Assembly (NCBI GenBank): GCA_902651635.1
Contig: CACRSC010000103.1
Span: 41,292-105,291 of the forward strand
Direction of reading: 5' to 3'
Origin: Mastigamoeba balamuthi
Taxonomy: Eukaryota; Evosea; Mastigamoebida; Mastigamoebidae
DNA length: 64,000 nt
Positions 11,859 through 23,366 of this stretch are shown piece after piece. The notes below the pieces were generated by a model. The model made no database searches and was not told the origin of the DNA. It saw only the letters and a program-made list of their open reading frames with translations. The number at the start of each line of letters is the position of its first letter. The stretch's first letter is position 1. The position numbers and the translations under genes were made by a program.

Positions 11859-14800
11859 ATGGACTGGAAGGTGTTCGGCCGCCCGGGCAAGCACAGCTCG
11901 TCGCCGCCCGGCGGTCCCGCGCCCGCGGCCGCCGCCTCGCTGGCCCCCCAGCGCGCGACCGCCGCCGCCGCAGCCGCGCAGACGGCGCCGCCGCAGTCGC
12001 CGCAGCAGCAGCAGCAGCAGGCACAGGGGCCCCCCGCGAGCCCCGCGGCGCAGACGGCGTCGCCGCAGCCGCAGGCGCAGGCGCAGGGCGAGTGCGTGCG
12101 GCGCGGGTGGGTGCAGAAGCTGTTCGGGCGGACGTGGATGACGCGGTACGTGGCGGTGGAGCGCGGGAGGGTCGCCATGTACAAGAAGGAGCGCAGCAGG
12201 GAGGGCAAGGCCGAGCAGGAGATCCTCCTCGCGCAGGTCGCACACCTCGCCGTCGCCGTACGCAAGGACGGCGGCCGCTCCTACTTCTTCCTCGACTCCT
12301 TCGACGGGTCCGCGCCATCTCTCGCGTCACGACACGTCAACGTCAGAAAGGAAGAGCGCCCAGGGGGGAAAATCGAATTGAAACGCAAATGTAAAGCGGA
12401 ATGAAAAATACTGAGGAAAGGCGGCGGACTGATGCAGGAGCGGGCACCTGTTCTGCGTCGACAACGTGACGGAGCTGGGCGAGTGGATCGAGGCGCTGAC
12501 GCACGCGCTGGACCTCGTGGACCCCTCGTCGTCGCAGGGCTCCGCGTCGGCCGACGAGGCCCCCGAGGTCTCGGCCGTGGGCCCGCAGCGCATCACCGTC
12601 TCGCTCACTGCGGACAGAGAGGCGGTACACCAATGAATCCCCTAGCAAGCCCTCCCTCCCCTCCGATTCCCACAGCAGGGTTACCCTGCCAGAGGCCTTT
12701 CCGTCGCTGTCGTTGTAAATTGAAAACCCCAGTTCCAATACAACCGCATTCTCATTCGTGTCTGCCGCCACCGTCGTCGTCTCTCGGGGGGTCCGTGCGG
12801 GTGGTGCGATCCGCTGGCTTGCCTGGGGGGCTGGCTGCTGGCCCGGGGATGCCGCGAGCAGAGGGCGTTGCAGGCGGTGCTGCAGGCGGACGTGGAGGGG
12901 CTGACGGTGCTGGCGAGCCCGGGCCTGAGCGCGTGGTTCGGCGAGGACGGCTCTGCGGCGCTGGCCGTCGTGCACCACGCCGCGAGGCTCGGCCGCCACC
13001 ACTGCCTCGCCGTCCTGCTCGACGCCTCGCTCAACAAGTGCATCAACCTTCCCGACAAGCAGAGGGACTGGTGCCCGGCCCTTCCCCCTCGGCTCTCCAC
13101 CGCGTCTTTCTCGGGTCTTGGATCGGGTCTCACGCGACGACGACGCGCAGGACGCCGCTGCACCACGCGTGCTCGGTGGGGTCGGAGGAGTGCATCAGGG
13201 TGCTGCTGGACAGGGACGCCAGGGTCGACGCTGTCGACTGCAGCGGGCGCACGCCTGCCGACGTCGCCGTGCAGAACGGCCACGCGGGCTGCTTTGCTCT
13301 GCTCTACAACCGCAGCAGCGCCGTCTCCGACTCCTACGACCCCTGCGTGGCCGCCATCCTGCGTGGCGACGCCTCCGCCGTCTGCGCGTCGCGCGAAGAC
13401 GGCGACGACGAGGACGAGGACGACGGCAGCGATGGCAGCGACGACAGCGACGACGACGAGGACTCTTGCGCCGGCCACTACGGCATCTCGGCACTGCACG
13501 TCGCCGCCGCGCTGAGCGACAACGAGGCCGTGCTGCGCGCCGTCGCCGAGCTGACGCAGAGGCGCGGGCTGTCGCTGCAGGAGGGCGACGGCGAGGGCCG
13601 GACGCCGCTGCACTACGCGGCCTCTGGCGGCCGCGCGGGCAACGTGCGCGCGCTCGTCGGCCTCGGCGCCAGCGCCAGCGCGGCCGACGCCCAGGGGATG
13701 TGCGCTCTGCACGTCGCGTGCACGCACCGCAGGGCCGAGGCCGTGGCGGCGCTGCTGCAGTGCGGCGCGGACGCGGGGGCCGCGGACCACAAGGGCAACA
13801 CGGCGCTGCACCTCGCGGCCAAGGCCGGCAGCCTCGAGTGCGCGCGGGCGCTCGTGCGCAGCGGCGCGCAGGCGGGCAGCTGCAACAAGGAGGGCCGGAC
13901 GCCGCTGCTGCTCTCGTGCGCGCTCGACTCGCCCGACGTGGCCGCGCTGCTGCTGTCGGGCGGGCTCCCCGAGGGCGCCGTGCGCGAGGGCAGCACGTCG
14001 CCGCTGCACGTGGCGGCCGAGAGCGGCGAGGCGCGGACCGTGTCGCTGCTGCTCGACAAGGGCTGCCCGGCCTGCACGTGCGACGCGCTGGGGCTGCAGC
14101 CCATACACTACAGCTCGACGCCCGAGGTCGCCGCGCTGCTCGTCGCGCGCGGGGCGTCGGCCAGCGCGGTGGCCCCCGACGGCCGCACGCCGCTCCACTG
14201 CGCGAGCGCCTCGGGACACGCGGCCGTCGCGACGTTCCTCGTCGACGCCAAGTGCCCCGTCGGCGCGCGGGCCGCGGGCGGGAGGACGCCGCTGCACCTC
14301 GCCTGCGAGCGCGGGCACACGCGCTGCGTGCTCGCGCTGACGGACCGCGGCGCCGACGTCAACGCGGCCGACGACTGCGGCACGACGCCGCTGATGCTCG
14401 CCATGTCGCGCGGCAACTACGAGCTCGCCAGCACGCTGCTCGCGCGCTCGGCCAGCGTCGCGGCGCGCGACCTCGCGGGGCAGACGTGCCTGCACAAGGC
14501 CTGCGCGAGCAGCGACGCGCTGGCCTGCGTGCAGCTCGCCGTCGCCAAGGGCGCGCCGGTCGCCGACCCCGACGCCGCGGGCAACACGCCGCTGCACGAG
14601 GCCGCCGCGAGCTGCCGCAGGGACGTCGTCGCGCTGCTCGTCTCGCGCGCGCCTGCGCTCTGCGCGGCGCGCAACGACGCGGGGCTGACGCCGCTGCACA
14701 TCGCGGCGGCCGCGGGCAACGGCGAGGCGGTGGCGCAGCTGCTGCGCCTGGGCTCGGACGCCACGGTGCGCACGCCCGACGGGCTGCTGCCCATGCAGGC

Positions 14801-16031
14801 CGCCGTGCGCGCGGGCTCGCCTGAGGCCGTCGAGGCCCTCTGCCCCGCCACCAACGTGCGGGCCGACAGCCTCGTCTTCCTCTACGAGGCCGCCAACGCC
14901 GCCATCGCCAAGGAGGTCCGTGCCGGCTCCCCCTCGGCGGTTCTCTCACAAAACTCACACAATTGAAACGCGTACAGAAACTCGGGACGTGCGACTTCGG
15001 GACAGACGAGTCCGTTTGCGGTCTCCCCAACTCCCCTCCCCCTTCCGCGGCGACTCAGACACGGGACTCCACAGGCACCCCAGGGGACACGCGGCCATCA
15101 TCGGCATCCTCGTCAACAAGGGCAACGCGGACCCCAACGCCTCCTCCAAGCGAGGGACGATTCTCCACGTCCGTCTGCCCTCCCCTTCGCCCCAGCGCTG
15201 ACCTCGGCGGCGCGGCACGGGGCACTGGGCGGAGCAGCTGCTGGCGGGGATGGAGGACACGAGGTGCCTCAAGGTGCTCGTGGGGTGCAAGGGCGTGGCG
15301 CTCGACACGGCCGACAGCGAGGGCCGGACGGCCGTGATGGTCGCCGTCGCCAAGAACAACGCCGGGGCGCTGCGCGTGCTGCTCGCCAGCGGCGCCGACC
15401 CCAACGTCCGCAACGCCCAGGGCGTCAGCGCGCTGCACGAGTGCGCCCTCGCGGGGTTCCTCGACGCCGCGCGGGCCCTCGTGGACGCCGGGGCCGACGT
15501 CAACGCGACCGCCCTGCTCGACTTCACTCCGCTGCACAACGCGGCCTCGAGCGGGTTCGCCCCCTCTCCCTTCCCCCCTGCGTGCGCTGCGCCTCATCCT
15601 CTGGGGGGCCAACAGGAACGCGGCCATCGTGGAGCTGCTGCTCAGCAGAGGGGCCAACCCGGACAGCAGGACCTCGCGCGGCCTCACTCCGCTGCACACG
15701 TGGTACGCGAGGCACAGCACAGCGCGTCTGCCCCCGACCACCGAGTATTCGGGCCGCTTAACGACGGGTCTCTGCGGTGGGGAGCAGCGCGGCGCTGGGG
15801 AGAGCCGAGTGCGTGGCGCTGCTGCTGGACCACGGGGCGAGCATCGACACGCGGGACGACAACGGGCTGACGCCGCTGCACAAGGCCGCCGGGGGCAGGT
15901 CGGCCGAGTGCGCGCGGCTGCTGGTGGCGCGCGGGGCCAGGCAGCTGCCGAGCAGGCAGGGCAAGCTGCCCATCAGCATGGCCATGCCCGGCTCCGAGAC
16001 GCACGCGTTCCTGCTGTCGCTGGGCACCTGA
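11859..16031 (+). CDS. PH domain and ankyrin-repeat protein
   Basis: Eight exons (11859-12307, 12438-12624, 12862-13070, 13151-14919, 15059-15168, 15238-15554, 15616-15699, 15788-16031) give 1122 residues. After a Pro/Gln/Ala-rich leader of ~85 residues comes a pleckstrin-homology domain (GWVQKLFGRTWMTRYVAVE ... GHLFCVDNVTELGEWIEAL), whose final Trp helix is intact, so it probably binds phosphoinositides or a membrane partner. An acidic stretch of Asp/Glu/Ser (13400-13470) interrupts the first ankyrin repeats. Roughly 20 ankyrin repeats follow to the C terminus (G-x-TPLHxAAxxGH pattern). It is probably a membrane-recruited scaffold. The splice choice around 14916-15059 is the least certain: I used donor C|GTGCCG and acceptor CTCAG|ACACG because only this pair keeps the repeat frame. 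All other joins restore complete TPLH motifs. Confidence 0.85.
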
Positions 16032-16434
16032 GCCCCACTCCTCGCTGCAGTGGCGGTCGCACTCTCTCTTTGCTCTCTTTTACTAGTAGGCAGCACTACT
16101 ACTACAACTGCTCACCAACCCCCTCCCCTCCCCTCAGTTCCACCACCACCGCCTCTCAGTCTCCCACCTCCCTTGTTGAACCTTGTCGGAACCGGACGGA
16201 GCTCAGCCACCTCACCTCCCCACACACAATGACACCACCTGACCGTGACAAGACACAACCGCACAAGGCGGGAACGTCAGTCAATACAACACCCCACCTT
16301 GCATCAGGCCAGATTCCGATGCAGATACGCGTATCGCGCGACAGAGATTCAACTGAATATCTCCATAAACCTCCATAAACAGTCTCAAACCCGCTGGCCC
16401 GGGTCTGTGGCCCCCGTCAGCCCCTCCGCAGCCC
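16032..16434. other. Intergenic region between co-oriented genes
   Basis: 403 bp of C-rich, GC-poorer sequence between the ankyrin stop and the RNase Z-like start. It presumably holds the 3' end of one gene and the promoter of the next. No distinct element seen. Confidence 0.4.
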
Positions 16435-17461
16435 ATGATGATCGCCGTGCCCAACGCCGACAACTGCACGCTCACCGGCACCTCGCGTGCCGGGGAGGGT
16501 GCGCGCTGCCCCGCCGCCACGAGCACCCGCCACTGACCCCTCTGGGCGCCGCGTCTGCAGGCACTTGCTTCCAGGTCAAGCAGCGTACGCACCGGTTCCG
16601 GAGCCGCTCACCGCGTCTCACACCGGGTTTCCTGCGGCCGCCCCGGCCGGCGCAGTGGGGTGGATGTTCGACTGCGGCTGGGCAGACTCGGTGACGTCGC
16701 CGCAGTGCGTGTTCGTGACGCACACGCACCTCGACCACTGCACGCTCGCCCCGATGCTCTGCAACAGGCGGGCGTCGGTCCACGCACGCCCAGCCCCCAT
16801 CCCCTGGCCGTGGGTGCAGTTGCCCCAAATCAATTGATTTCGCGCCCCCGACTGCCAGTTCTACCTGCCCCGCGACTCGGTGCCGCAGTTCCAGGCGTTC
16901 CTGGGCGCCGCAGAGGCCCTGAACGGGGCGCCGCTCTCGGGCAGGTACGAGCTGCACGGCGTCGTCGCCGGCGACCGGGTGGCGCTGCCCAGGGGCTACG
17001 TGGCGCACGTGCTCGAGACGACGCACCGCGTGCCGTCGGTGGGCTTTGGGCTCTGGTCGTCGCGGCGCCGCCTGCGCCCCGAGTTCGTCGGCCGCGCCGA
17101 CATCGGCGACCTCGTGCGCGCCGGGGTCGACGTGAACGAGACGGTCGTCGCGCCGATGCTCGCGTACCTCGGCGACACGACGGCGGCGGTGTTCGAGGGC
17201 GCGAGGGGCGAGGAGCTGGCGCAGTACCCGCTGGTCGTCAGCGAGTGCACGTACCTCGAGGCCGAGGCCCGGGGCTACGGCGAGCCCCGCGAGGTCAAGT
17301 GGGCGCACTGCGTGTGGCCGCAGATCAGGCCCTGGGCCGTCACGCACCCCCTCTGCACGCTCGTGCTGACACACTTCAGCGTGCGCTACAGCCAGTGGCA
17401 AGTCCGGCACGTCTTTGGCCGCGAGCGCCTCCGGAACGTCGTCCCGTGGTTCTGCCCCTAG
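16435..17461 (+). CDS. RNase Z-like metallo-beta-lactamase-fold hydrolase
   Basis: Four exons (16435-16486, 16561-16584, 16656-16777, 16859-17461) give 266 residues, with a 24-nt second exon. The protein opens with LTGTSRTCFQV, then a hydrophobic strand WMFDCG and the metal-binding motif VTHTHLDHC (HxHxDH). Later strands carry YLGDTTAAVF, VVSECTYLE and LVLTHFSVRYS, the GDT, ECTF/Y and HFSxRY signatures of the RNase Z / tRNase Z family. Short-form enzymes of this family remove 3' trailers from pre-tRNA. The sequence is close to the RNase Z-like branch found in plants and protists, where tRNA processing is not always shown, so the substrate is left open. Location is nuclear or cytosolic. The start was chosen as the first of two adjacent ATG codons. 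Confidence 0.78.
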
Positions 17462-17807
17462 GTCCCCCAGCAGCGCCGGTGCACGCCAGAGAGGGCCAGC
17501 CACACAACGGACCTGTCCGTCTGCCTGTCTGCACTGGCAAACTAAGCGCGAAGCCTCGCCACCAAAGAAACAAAGAGCCAATGGGGTCAGAGCAATTGCT
17601 TGATATTTGATGGAGAATTTTGTTCCTCTCAGGTGGCCTCAATTCACCACAGAGGTAAGTCTCCTCCTCTGGATCCATTTGTGGTTCTGGACAGCAAGGG
17701 CGCAAATCAGCCTCTTCATTTCGGTTCCGGTTTCTTCTATGCTGAAAACTCCGTTAGAACCGTTTGAGCGCGCATGTACTCACCGAAAGAAGCAGCCCCT
17801 CAGGCCG
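17462..17807. other. Convergent 3' spacer
   Basis: 346 bp between the stops of the RNase Z-like gene (plus) and the VIT-vWA gene (minus). No gene or repeat recognised. Confidence 0.4.
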
Positions 17808-20800
17808 TCACTCTATGGTTGCAGTGAGGATGGCCCATGCGCGGCGCGCTGATGTCACCAGGTCAGACACGACGGCCTCGGGCTCGCTGCTCCTGGCATC
17901 GACCTGTGCGCAGAGCCACTTGAACGCCTTGGAGTGAAGTAGCAGCCACTCGGACTGCAGCTCTGGCACCGCCTCCTCCAGCACCGCAAGCGCCACAGCG
18001 GTGGCCCACACCCCCAGAACTTCCTCCTCGGTGCGGCACTGATGACGCAGCCGCGCGGGTGCAGCGGCCAGCAGCGCAACTTCGTCGACCGCCAGAGCAG
18101 AGCACAGCGACGCGGGACTCCAGAACCCCGCGACGTCCTGGATGATCGCCAGCTCCCTCAGCAGCCCACGCCCGACGCGCTTGTCTGGAGCCGCCTCGGC
18201 TTCGTCGCTTTCCCAGTCGTCGCCGTCGTCCTCGGGCTCTGCTGTGCTCTGCGTCTGCGGCACGGCGGAGGCCGTCGGGGAGAACCAGCTGTGGAACAGC
18301 TCAGAGGCGCTGCTGATGACACTGGAGGCGCGTTGCACAAAGCTGTTGGCGGCCCGTGACCGGCGGTCATAGAGCTCGGACATCATGGGGGACAGGTCGC
18401 AGTTATGATTCCTGACAGGATCCAGAACCATCGCCATCACGGAACCAATCGACTCAGCACTTGCACTTCGACCATGCGATGCCCGTTGCTGGCGTAGATG
18501 CTCCTCCCTGGCCGTAGGGGACATCAGGCACTCGAGCACACGCGGGTCGACCGCGGCGCGAGCGTCGGATGACGCCAGGCGGGCCTGTACGAGGGAGCCC
18601 TCCTGGGCGCCATCGCGGCGCTCGACGACGACGAACGATGTGTAGGGCGACGCCAGGCCGAACCGTGTGGCCACCGCCGTCACGGCCTCCTTGTGCTCCT
18701 CGTGCCCGTGGTCGCGCATGAACTGCCGGGCGCAGATGGTGTGAAGCAGCGACCCCTCGGTCTGCACAGACCCGTCCAGCGGCAGCTCCACGCGCACAGG
18801 TGCGTTGCTCGGCCCCACCGAGGTGCCAGTCAGCACGACGCTCTTGCCACGCAGGTCCTCCGAGGCGTCCACCACGGCGTACACGCGCAGAGTCTCGCCA
18901 CAAAGCACGGCGCTCGGCAGCGGCTCGGGGCAGCTGAGCTGCAGGCTCAGGCCGGCGGGCCACTCGACGCTGAGATGCGAGACAGAGCGGAGCATCGCGG
19001 CACCCAGAAGGCGCATGATGAGGGGCTCGATACTGCCCTGGGCCTCGGCAAACTCGGCGACACCGTGGGAGGCGTCCGCGAGCGACTGCAGAAGCGAGCG
19101 GTAGCAGTCCTTGCCGATGCCCAGCCCGAACACAGTGCAGTGCGAGGGGTCTCTGCGCGACCTGACGCATTCGATGACCTCGTACGGGTGTTCGACATCA
19201 CCGTCTGTGAGCACGAACACGCAGCGAGTGGTGTTGTCCGAGACCGGGGCGTCCAGAACGCACTGCAGGGGCTCCAAGAGCATTGTGCCTTGCATGTCCG
19301 CCTTGAGTGCGTCCACGTACTGCGCGGGATGAGTTGTAAGGTGCCGGCCGGGAGCACTCGGTACTCACACTGCGAGCGATGGCCACAGACTCGGTGGTGT
19401 ACTCCCTGCTCTCGGGGAAGAGCTTCTGGAAGGAGCTGCCGAAGCCCACGATGTTGAAGAGCGAGCCCACGGGCAGGCTGCTCAGCAAGAGGCGCAGCGC
19501 ATCCTGCACCTGCTGTATCTTCTTGTTATTCTCCATGCTGCCGCTCCTGTCCACCACAAAGACCACCTCCCTGGCCCTCTGCTCAACAGCCTGCGGCTCG
19601 TCGGGCACGCGCAGCGCTGCCATCACACACGAAGACCCCGTGGCTGCGTTGCTCTCCACAACCGCCCTCGACGCCCCGCCGGTGCTCTGCGCCAGCAGAA
19701 CGGACACGCAGAGGTCGCCCTCAGGGAGCCAACGCGACGCCAGCGACACCGTCGCCCTCTGCGGCCCGGCGCGGGCCACAGTCACGTCCCACGCCGACTT
19801 CGGCGGGCACACGACCTCCTCGATGTCGCTGCCGCTCCCGCGCATGTCGCACTCGATATCCACTGTGCCCTCCACTCCCGCCAGCTCCAGCGCGTCCTCT
19901 GCGACCGCGGGGGCAGCGCGCGGGACCTCGGCCGTCGTGGCGGGCAGAGCGGAGGCGGGCAGAGTGAAGGACACGCGTCTGCCCAGCAGCACGCGCACGT
20001 CGGCCACCCACGCCACGCTGAGCTCCACACGGTGGCCCGCCTGCAGGCTCCCCAGCGCCGCGGTGAACACGGCGTCGCCTCCGCTGCCGCTCTGCTCCAG
20101 CAGCGCTGCGCCGCTGCCGCCGGCGATGGCGTCGTCGTAGACCACCTGGGCAGCCCCGCGCTCGCGCAGCTCCCCCGCCAGCACCCGCCCGTCGTCCGCG
20201 CGCGCACCGAATGACACGACGGCCGCGCCAGAGGGCAGCGGCAGCGCAAAGAGCGCCTCGGCGGCCTCAGCGCCCCCGTTGGCGACCGACACCTCCATCG
20301 CCACGCGAGCACCGATCTCCGTCATCAGCGCGCGCACGCGGACGCGCTCGACGCGCAGGACGGCGCCCGTGCGGGCACACGTGACGCCAGCCCGCGCCGG
20401 AGGCTCGAAGGGCTTGGGGAAGAGCGGGTGCGCCAGGGCGTCGTGGACGCTGACAAGCTCCAGGAGCACAGGCGCTGCCTCCTCATCCTCTCGGGCGCTG
20501 CTGCCCAGGGCGCACGCTGCGACCATCGGGCCGTACACACGGGCGGCCACAAGGGCGCCGCTGGCAGTGCGCCGCGTCGCGCGCTGCTCCGCGGTGCCGA
20601 GAGACAGCGCGAGGTCGAGGGCGGCCGTGCGAGCTTCCTGCAACTCCTCGGCGTCCCCAGCGTCGCTGAGGCGCTCGCTGACCACTCGCCCTCCGCACAC
20701 GGTGGCGACGTAGAGCACGGGGGCGAGGGGTGGCAGCTGTTCCTCGATGCGGTTCAGCTCGCACTTCATCGCCTGGAGTGCGCATGCACACTTGTCTGCC

Positions 20801-21238
20801 TGTTCAATTGCAAGGGAAAACAAGCTGTGAGGTCTGCTGCTCTCCTCCCCTCCCCCTTGGAGAGCTGAGGCCGCGGCAGCCACTCGCACGTAGAGGCTTG
20901 TCTCATCGTCGATCTTGAGGCCCACTCGGAACGACGCGAGATCTGCGTTTCGGGCGGCGCGTCAGAGGCAGAACAGTGCGGAGGGTCTCAATGGAGGGGT
21001 TGCGTGCCGTGCTCCTCGTCCTCCAGCCATTCGCGGAGTCTCGCAACCTCCTGTGCCGCAGTGTTGGTCCACACCAGGGCAGGCAGATTTCTGTGAGATG
21101 TGGTCCGAGAAGCACGAGGCTTGTCCCTGAGGGGATTCCTAAGGGCACCTTGCGGCGCTGGCAGGCAGAGGGCATGCTCGAGAGCTCCGCGACACGCCGT
21201 TCGAGACGTGCGAGCTCTGCGACCCCGGAGGCCTGCAT
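17808..21238 (-). CDS. VIT and von Willebrand factor A domain protein
   Basis: Core exons 19369-20924 and 17808-19319 are certain. They encode a VIT domain (VEMEV-like strand, LPLPSGAAVVSFGA, GAAQVVYDDAIAGGSGAALLEQ) and then a vWA domain with an intact MIDAS start VVFVVDRSGSM and VFVLTDGDVEH. About 300 residues of helical C-terminal sequence follow. This is the layout of inter-alpha-trypsin-inhibitor-like and VWA5A-like cytosolic proteins common in amoebae. No ATG lies in frame at the 5' end of the VIT exon. Two small exons (21149-21238, 21008-21050) supply a start and a coiled coil (LARLERRVAELS ... EVARLREWLEDEEH) in exact phase, but the second donor would be GC (CACG|GCACGC), so the N terminus is tentative. 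With them the product is 1066 residues. Function in the cell is unknown. Confidence 0.82.
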
Positions 21239-21792
21239 TGTGTTTCTTCCAGAATGTATGAGGTTATGCACACGGTGACTCAGACGGTGCGAGTTTGTTG
21301 TGGGACGCAACAATTGTGGACCGATCCGTTGACGATCCATGGAACTGGGGCTGCCTTCGTCGGTGCCTTCGACCTTGCACATTCCTTCGTTAAGCCGCGT
21401 GCAGCCCGCCCCATACTCGAGTCAGTTGCCTGGCGGGAGCCAAGTGTTGACACCGCCAGGTTTACATTTGAGTCCCTCGTAGGGAGGAAAGATACGACTG
21501 ACATTCGTCATTGAACCTTGCGCCCGAGTATGCTGGATGCGATGGACTGAGGTTGAAGCTTGTACACAGGAGCTTGTGCATGGCCTCGGGATCTGCGAGG
21601 CGCCTTTGAAGATGAACAAATCGAGCAATAAGAAGGTCACCCGACCCAAACGGGCGCAGTCTGCCACGCCAAGTTGTTATCTCCTTTCGAACCGCAAAAG
21701 TGAGGGTACATACAGCGCAGCTGCTTCTTCTGCGGAGCACAACTCACTCAATGGAGAGCTGCTTGTTGATTTCTCTCTGTGCCACTGACGGT
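21239..21792. other. Intergenic region
   Basis: 554 bp between the VIT-vWA start and the stop of the first tandem membrane-protein gene. Short open frames only; nothing recognised. Confidence 0.4.
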
Positions 21793-23009
21793 TCAGACCC
21801 AGTCGCCATCATCCGAGCTCTCCGAGAGCCTCCTGGGGGGCCTCCACACTGCTGGTTTGGGCCCCGCAGCGGGAATGGGCTGGGCATCCAACTCCGCGGC
21901 TTCGGGATCAACCACCACAGGCGGAGACGTCGCTGCGATGGGGGCCAGATCGATGGAGGCCTCGTCGGGTATCTGGCCGCGGCCAGCACGGCGACGCCTC
22001 CGAGAAGTGACGAAGACCAGAAGCACGACAGCGCACACGAGCAGTGCAAGCCCACCGACAGAGGCTCCCACTGCGATTGGCAACACCTTGCTCCCGCCAC
22101 CGCTGCTCTTCGGAGCAGCGGTCGCGGCATGCGAAGAGTTCTGGGCGAGTGCAGCTGTGCCTCCTGAGCTGCTTGAGCTGCTTGTCCTTGGCGACGACGA
22201 TGATGCGTCGTCAGGACCGGAACCACTGGAGGGTGGCTGTGCGGGCTCTGACTGCGAGGAGCTGTTGCTGCCAGAGGCCTCCTCGTCTGAGGGCGCTGAG
22301 GAAGAGCTCACGTGGGCAGTGCCAGACGACATGCAACATGAACTCGAAGTCGCACTGGATGGCGTAGTCGTCTCCGAGTAAACCGTTTTGCTGTCAGAGC
22401 TGCTGCCTGACCCGCTGGATGACGAGGGCTCAGCCCCATGGCTGGAGGAAAGCAAACTAGCCAGAGAGCTCGAGAGTGCAATCGATGATGAGGGGGGAAG
22501 CAGAGACGATGACGAGGAGGGGCGCAGTTCCTCTGGTTCCACATGGATGGTGACCGGCTCGGCTAGGCTGCACAGCATGTGGAATAATGAGCATAACACG
22601 AATATCCCCAGCTCGTGGTCGCCCTCGCGCAGCCAGACAGTGCCGTTCCAGACGTGGTTGTCGCTGCTGAGCAAGCCGCAGGGTTCGCTGCCCTTGCACG
22701 AGTGCTGCATGGGGGTGGGCTCTGGAGAGCCGCCTCTGACGACCCACAGGCTGCACCCCACCGGTTTCTCGCTGGCATGCGTCTACAGTGCGGTCTTAGT
22801 GGTTTCTTGTCTTGTGTGGGGGCTGTGCAAACCTGGACCCACACCGGGACGCTCTGTGTTCCTCTGCTGACGCTGACTGTGCTCCCGCAGCGGAACACGT
22901 GGGGCGTGTTCATCAAGTCGTAGAAGTCGACCAAGGCCATCCCCCGTACCGCACGTGGCAACAGCGCCAGCGATACCAACGCCAAAGCGATGCCCTGGGC
23001 AGCCACCAT
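21793..23009 (-). CDS. Single-pass membrane protein, tandem paralogue 1
   Basis: Two exons (22833-23009, 21793-22782) with a 50-nt intron give 388 residues. A signal peptide (MVAAQGIALALVSLALLP) is followed by a Cys-containing ectodomain (CGSTVSVSRGTQSVPVWVQ), a long Ser-rich stalk likely to be O-glycosylated, one transmembrane helix (LPIAVGASVGGLALLVCAVV), a five-Arg stop-transfer and a ~70-residue cytosolic tail ending WRPPRRLSESSDDGDWV. The topology is type I. The downstream neighbour (23367-24497) shares the same layout and tail. Without the intron the frame appears shifted; the GT-AG intron repairs it and matches the splice position in the paralogue. The family is not one I recognise. 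A surface receptor or adhesion role is plausible. Confidence 0.8.
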
Positions 23010-23366
23010 CACGGCCGAAACGAGGAGGGAAGAGCAACAAAGTACCACCGAAAACGAAACCCCCAGATTATCAGGCAGAAGATATCGCCTCAACTGACAG
23101 GCGGTGCCCCACGTGGAAGCGTGCACCGCTTTGATTTGGCCAACAGAAAAGCTCGAGCTCAGGTGGCACTGTCTGAGAACTCGCGCATCCCGCGGGTTAC
23201 CAATGACACTGGGCCCTGGACCACCCCGTATCTGCACAAAGAAACGCCGATGGACAGCTCACACAGAACATACCCACCAAGGACACTATGCCTGCGAACT
23301 AGCCACTGACCTTCTACAGAGCGCAACTCAATGGATAGATGAACGTTGCATTGTGCCACTGACAGT
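23010..23366. other. Spacer between tandem paralogues
   Basis: 357 bp holding the promoter of paralogue 1 and the 3' end of paralogue 2. The stop-proximal sequence of both genes is nearly identical (GACGGTTCAGACCCAGTCGCC and its counterpart), showing recent duplication. No other feature. Confidence 0.45.

Noticed and set aside
6952-12141. 1729-codon open frame on the plus strand
   Set aside because: It lies opposite eIF3a and crosses its introns and the divergent promoter; it is a GC-rich antisense artefact with no domain.
12681-14824. Long open frames on both strands across the ankyrin exons (672 and 568 codons)
   Set aside because: Low-complexity Arg/Ala products in shadow frames of the PH-ankyrin gene.
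20903-21382. 159-codon minus-strand frame as a separate gene
   Set aside because: The part with coiled-coil signal fits as 5' exons of the VIT-vWA gene; the rest is intron in the wrong frame.
22783-22832. Apparent frameshift in membrane paralogue 1
   Set aside because: A 50-nt GT-AG intron in phase 0 restores the frame and coincides with the splice position in paralogue 2.
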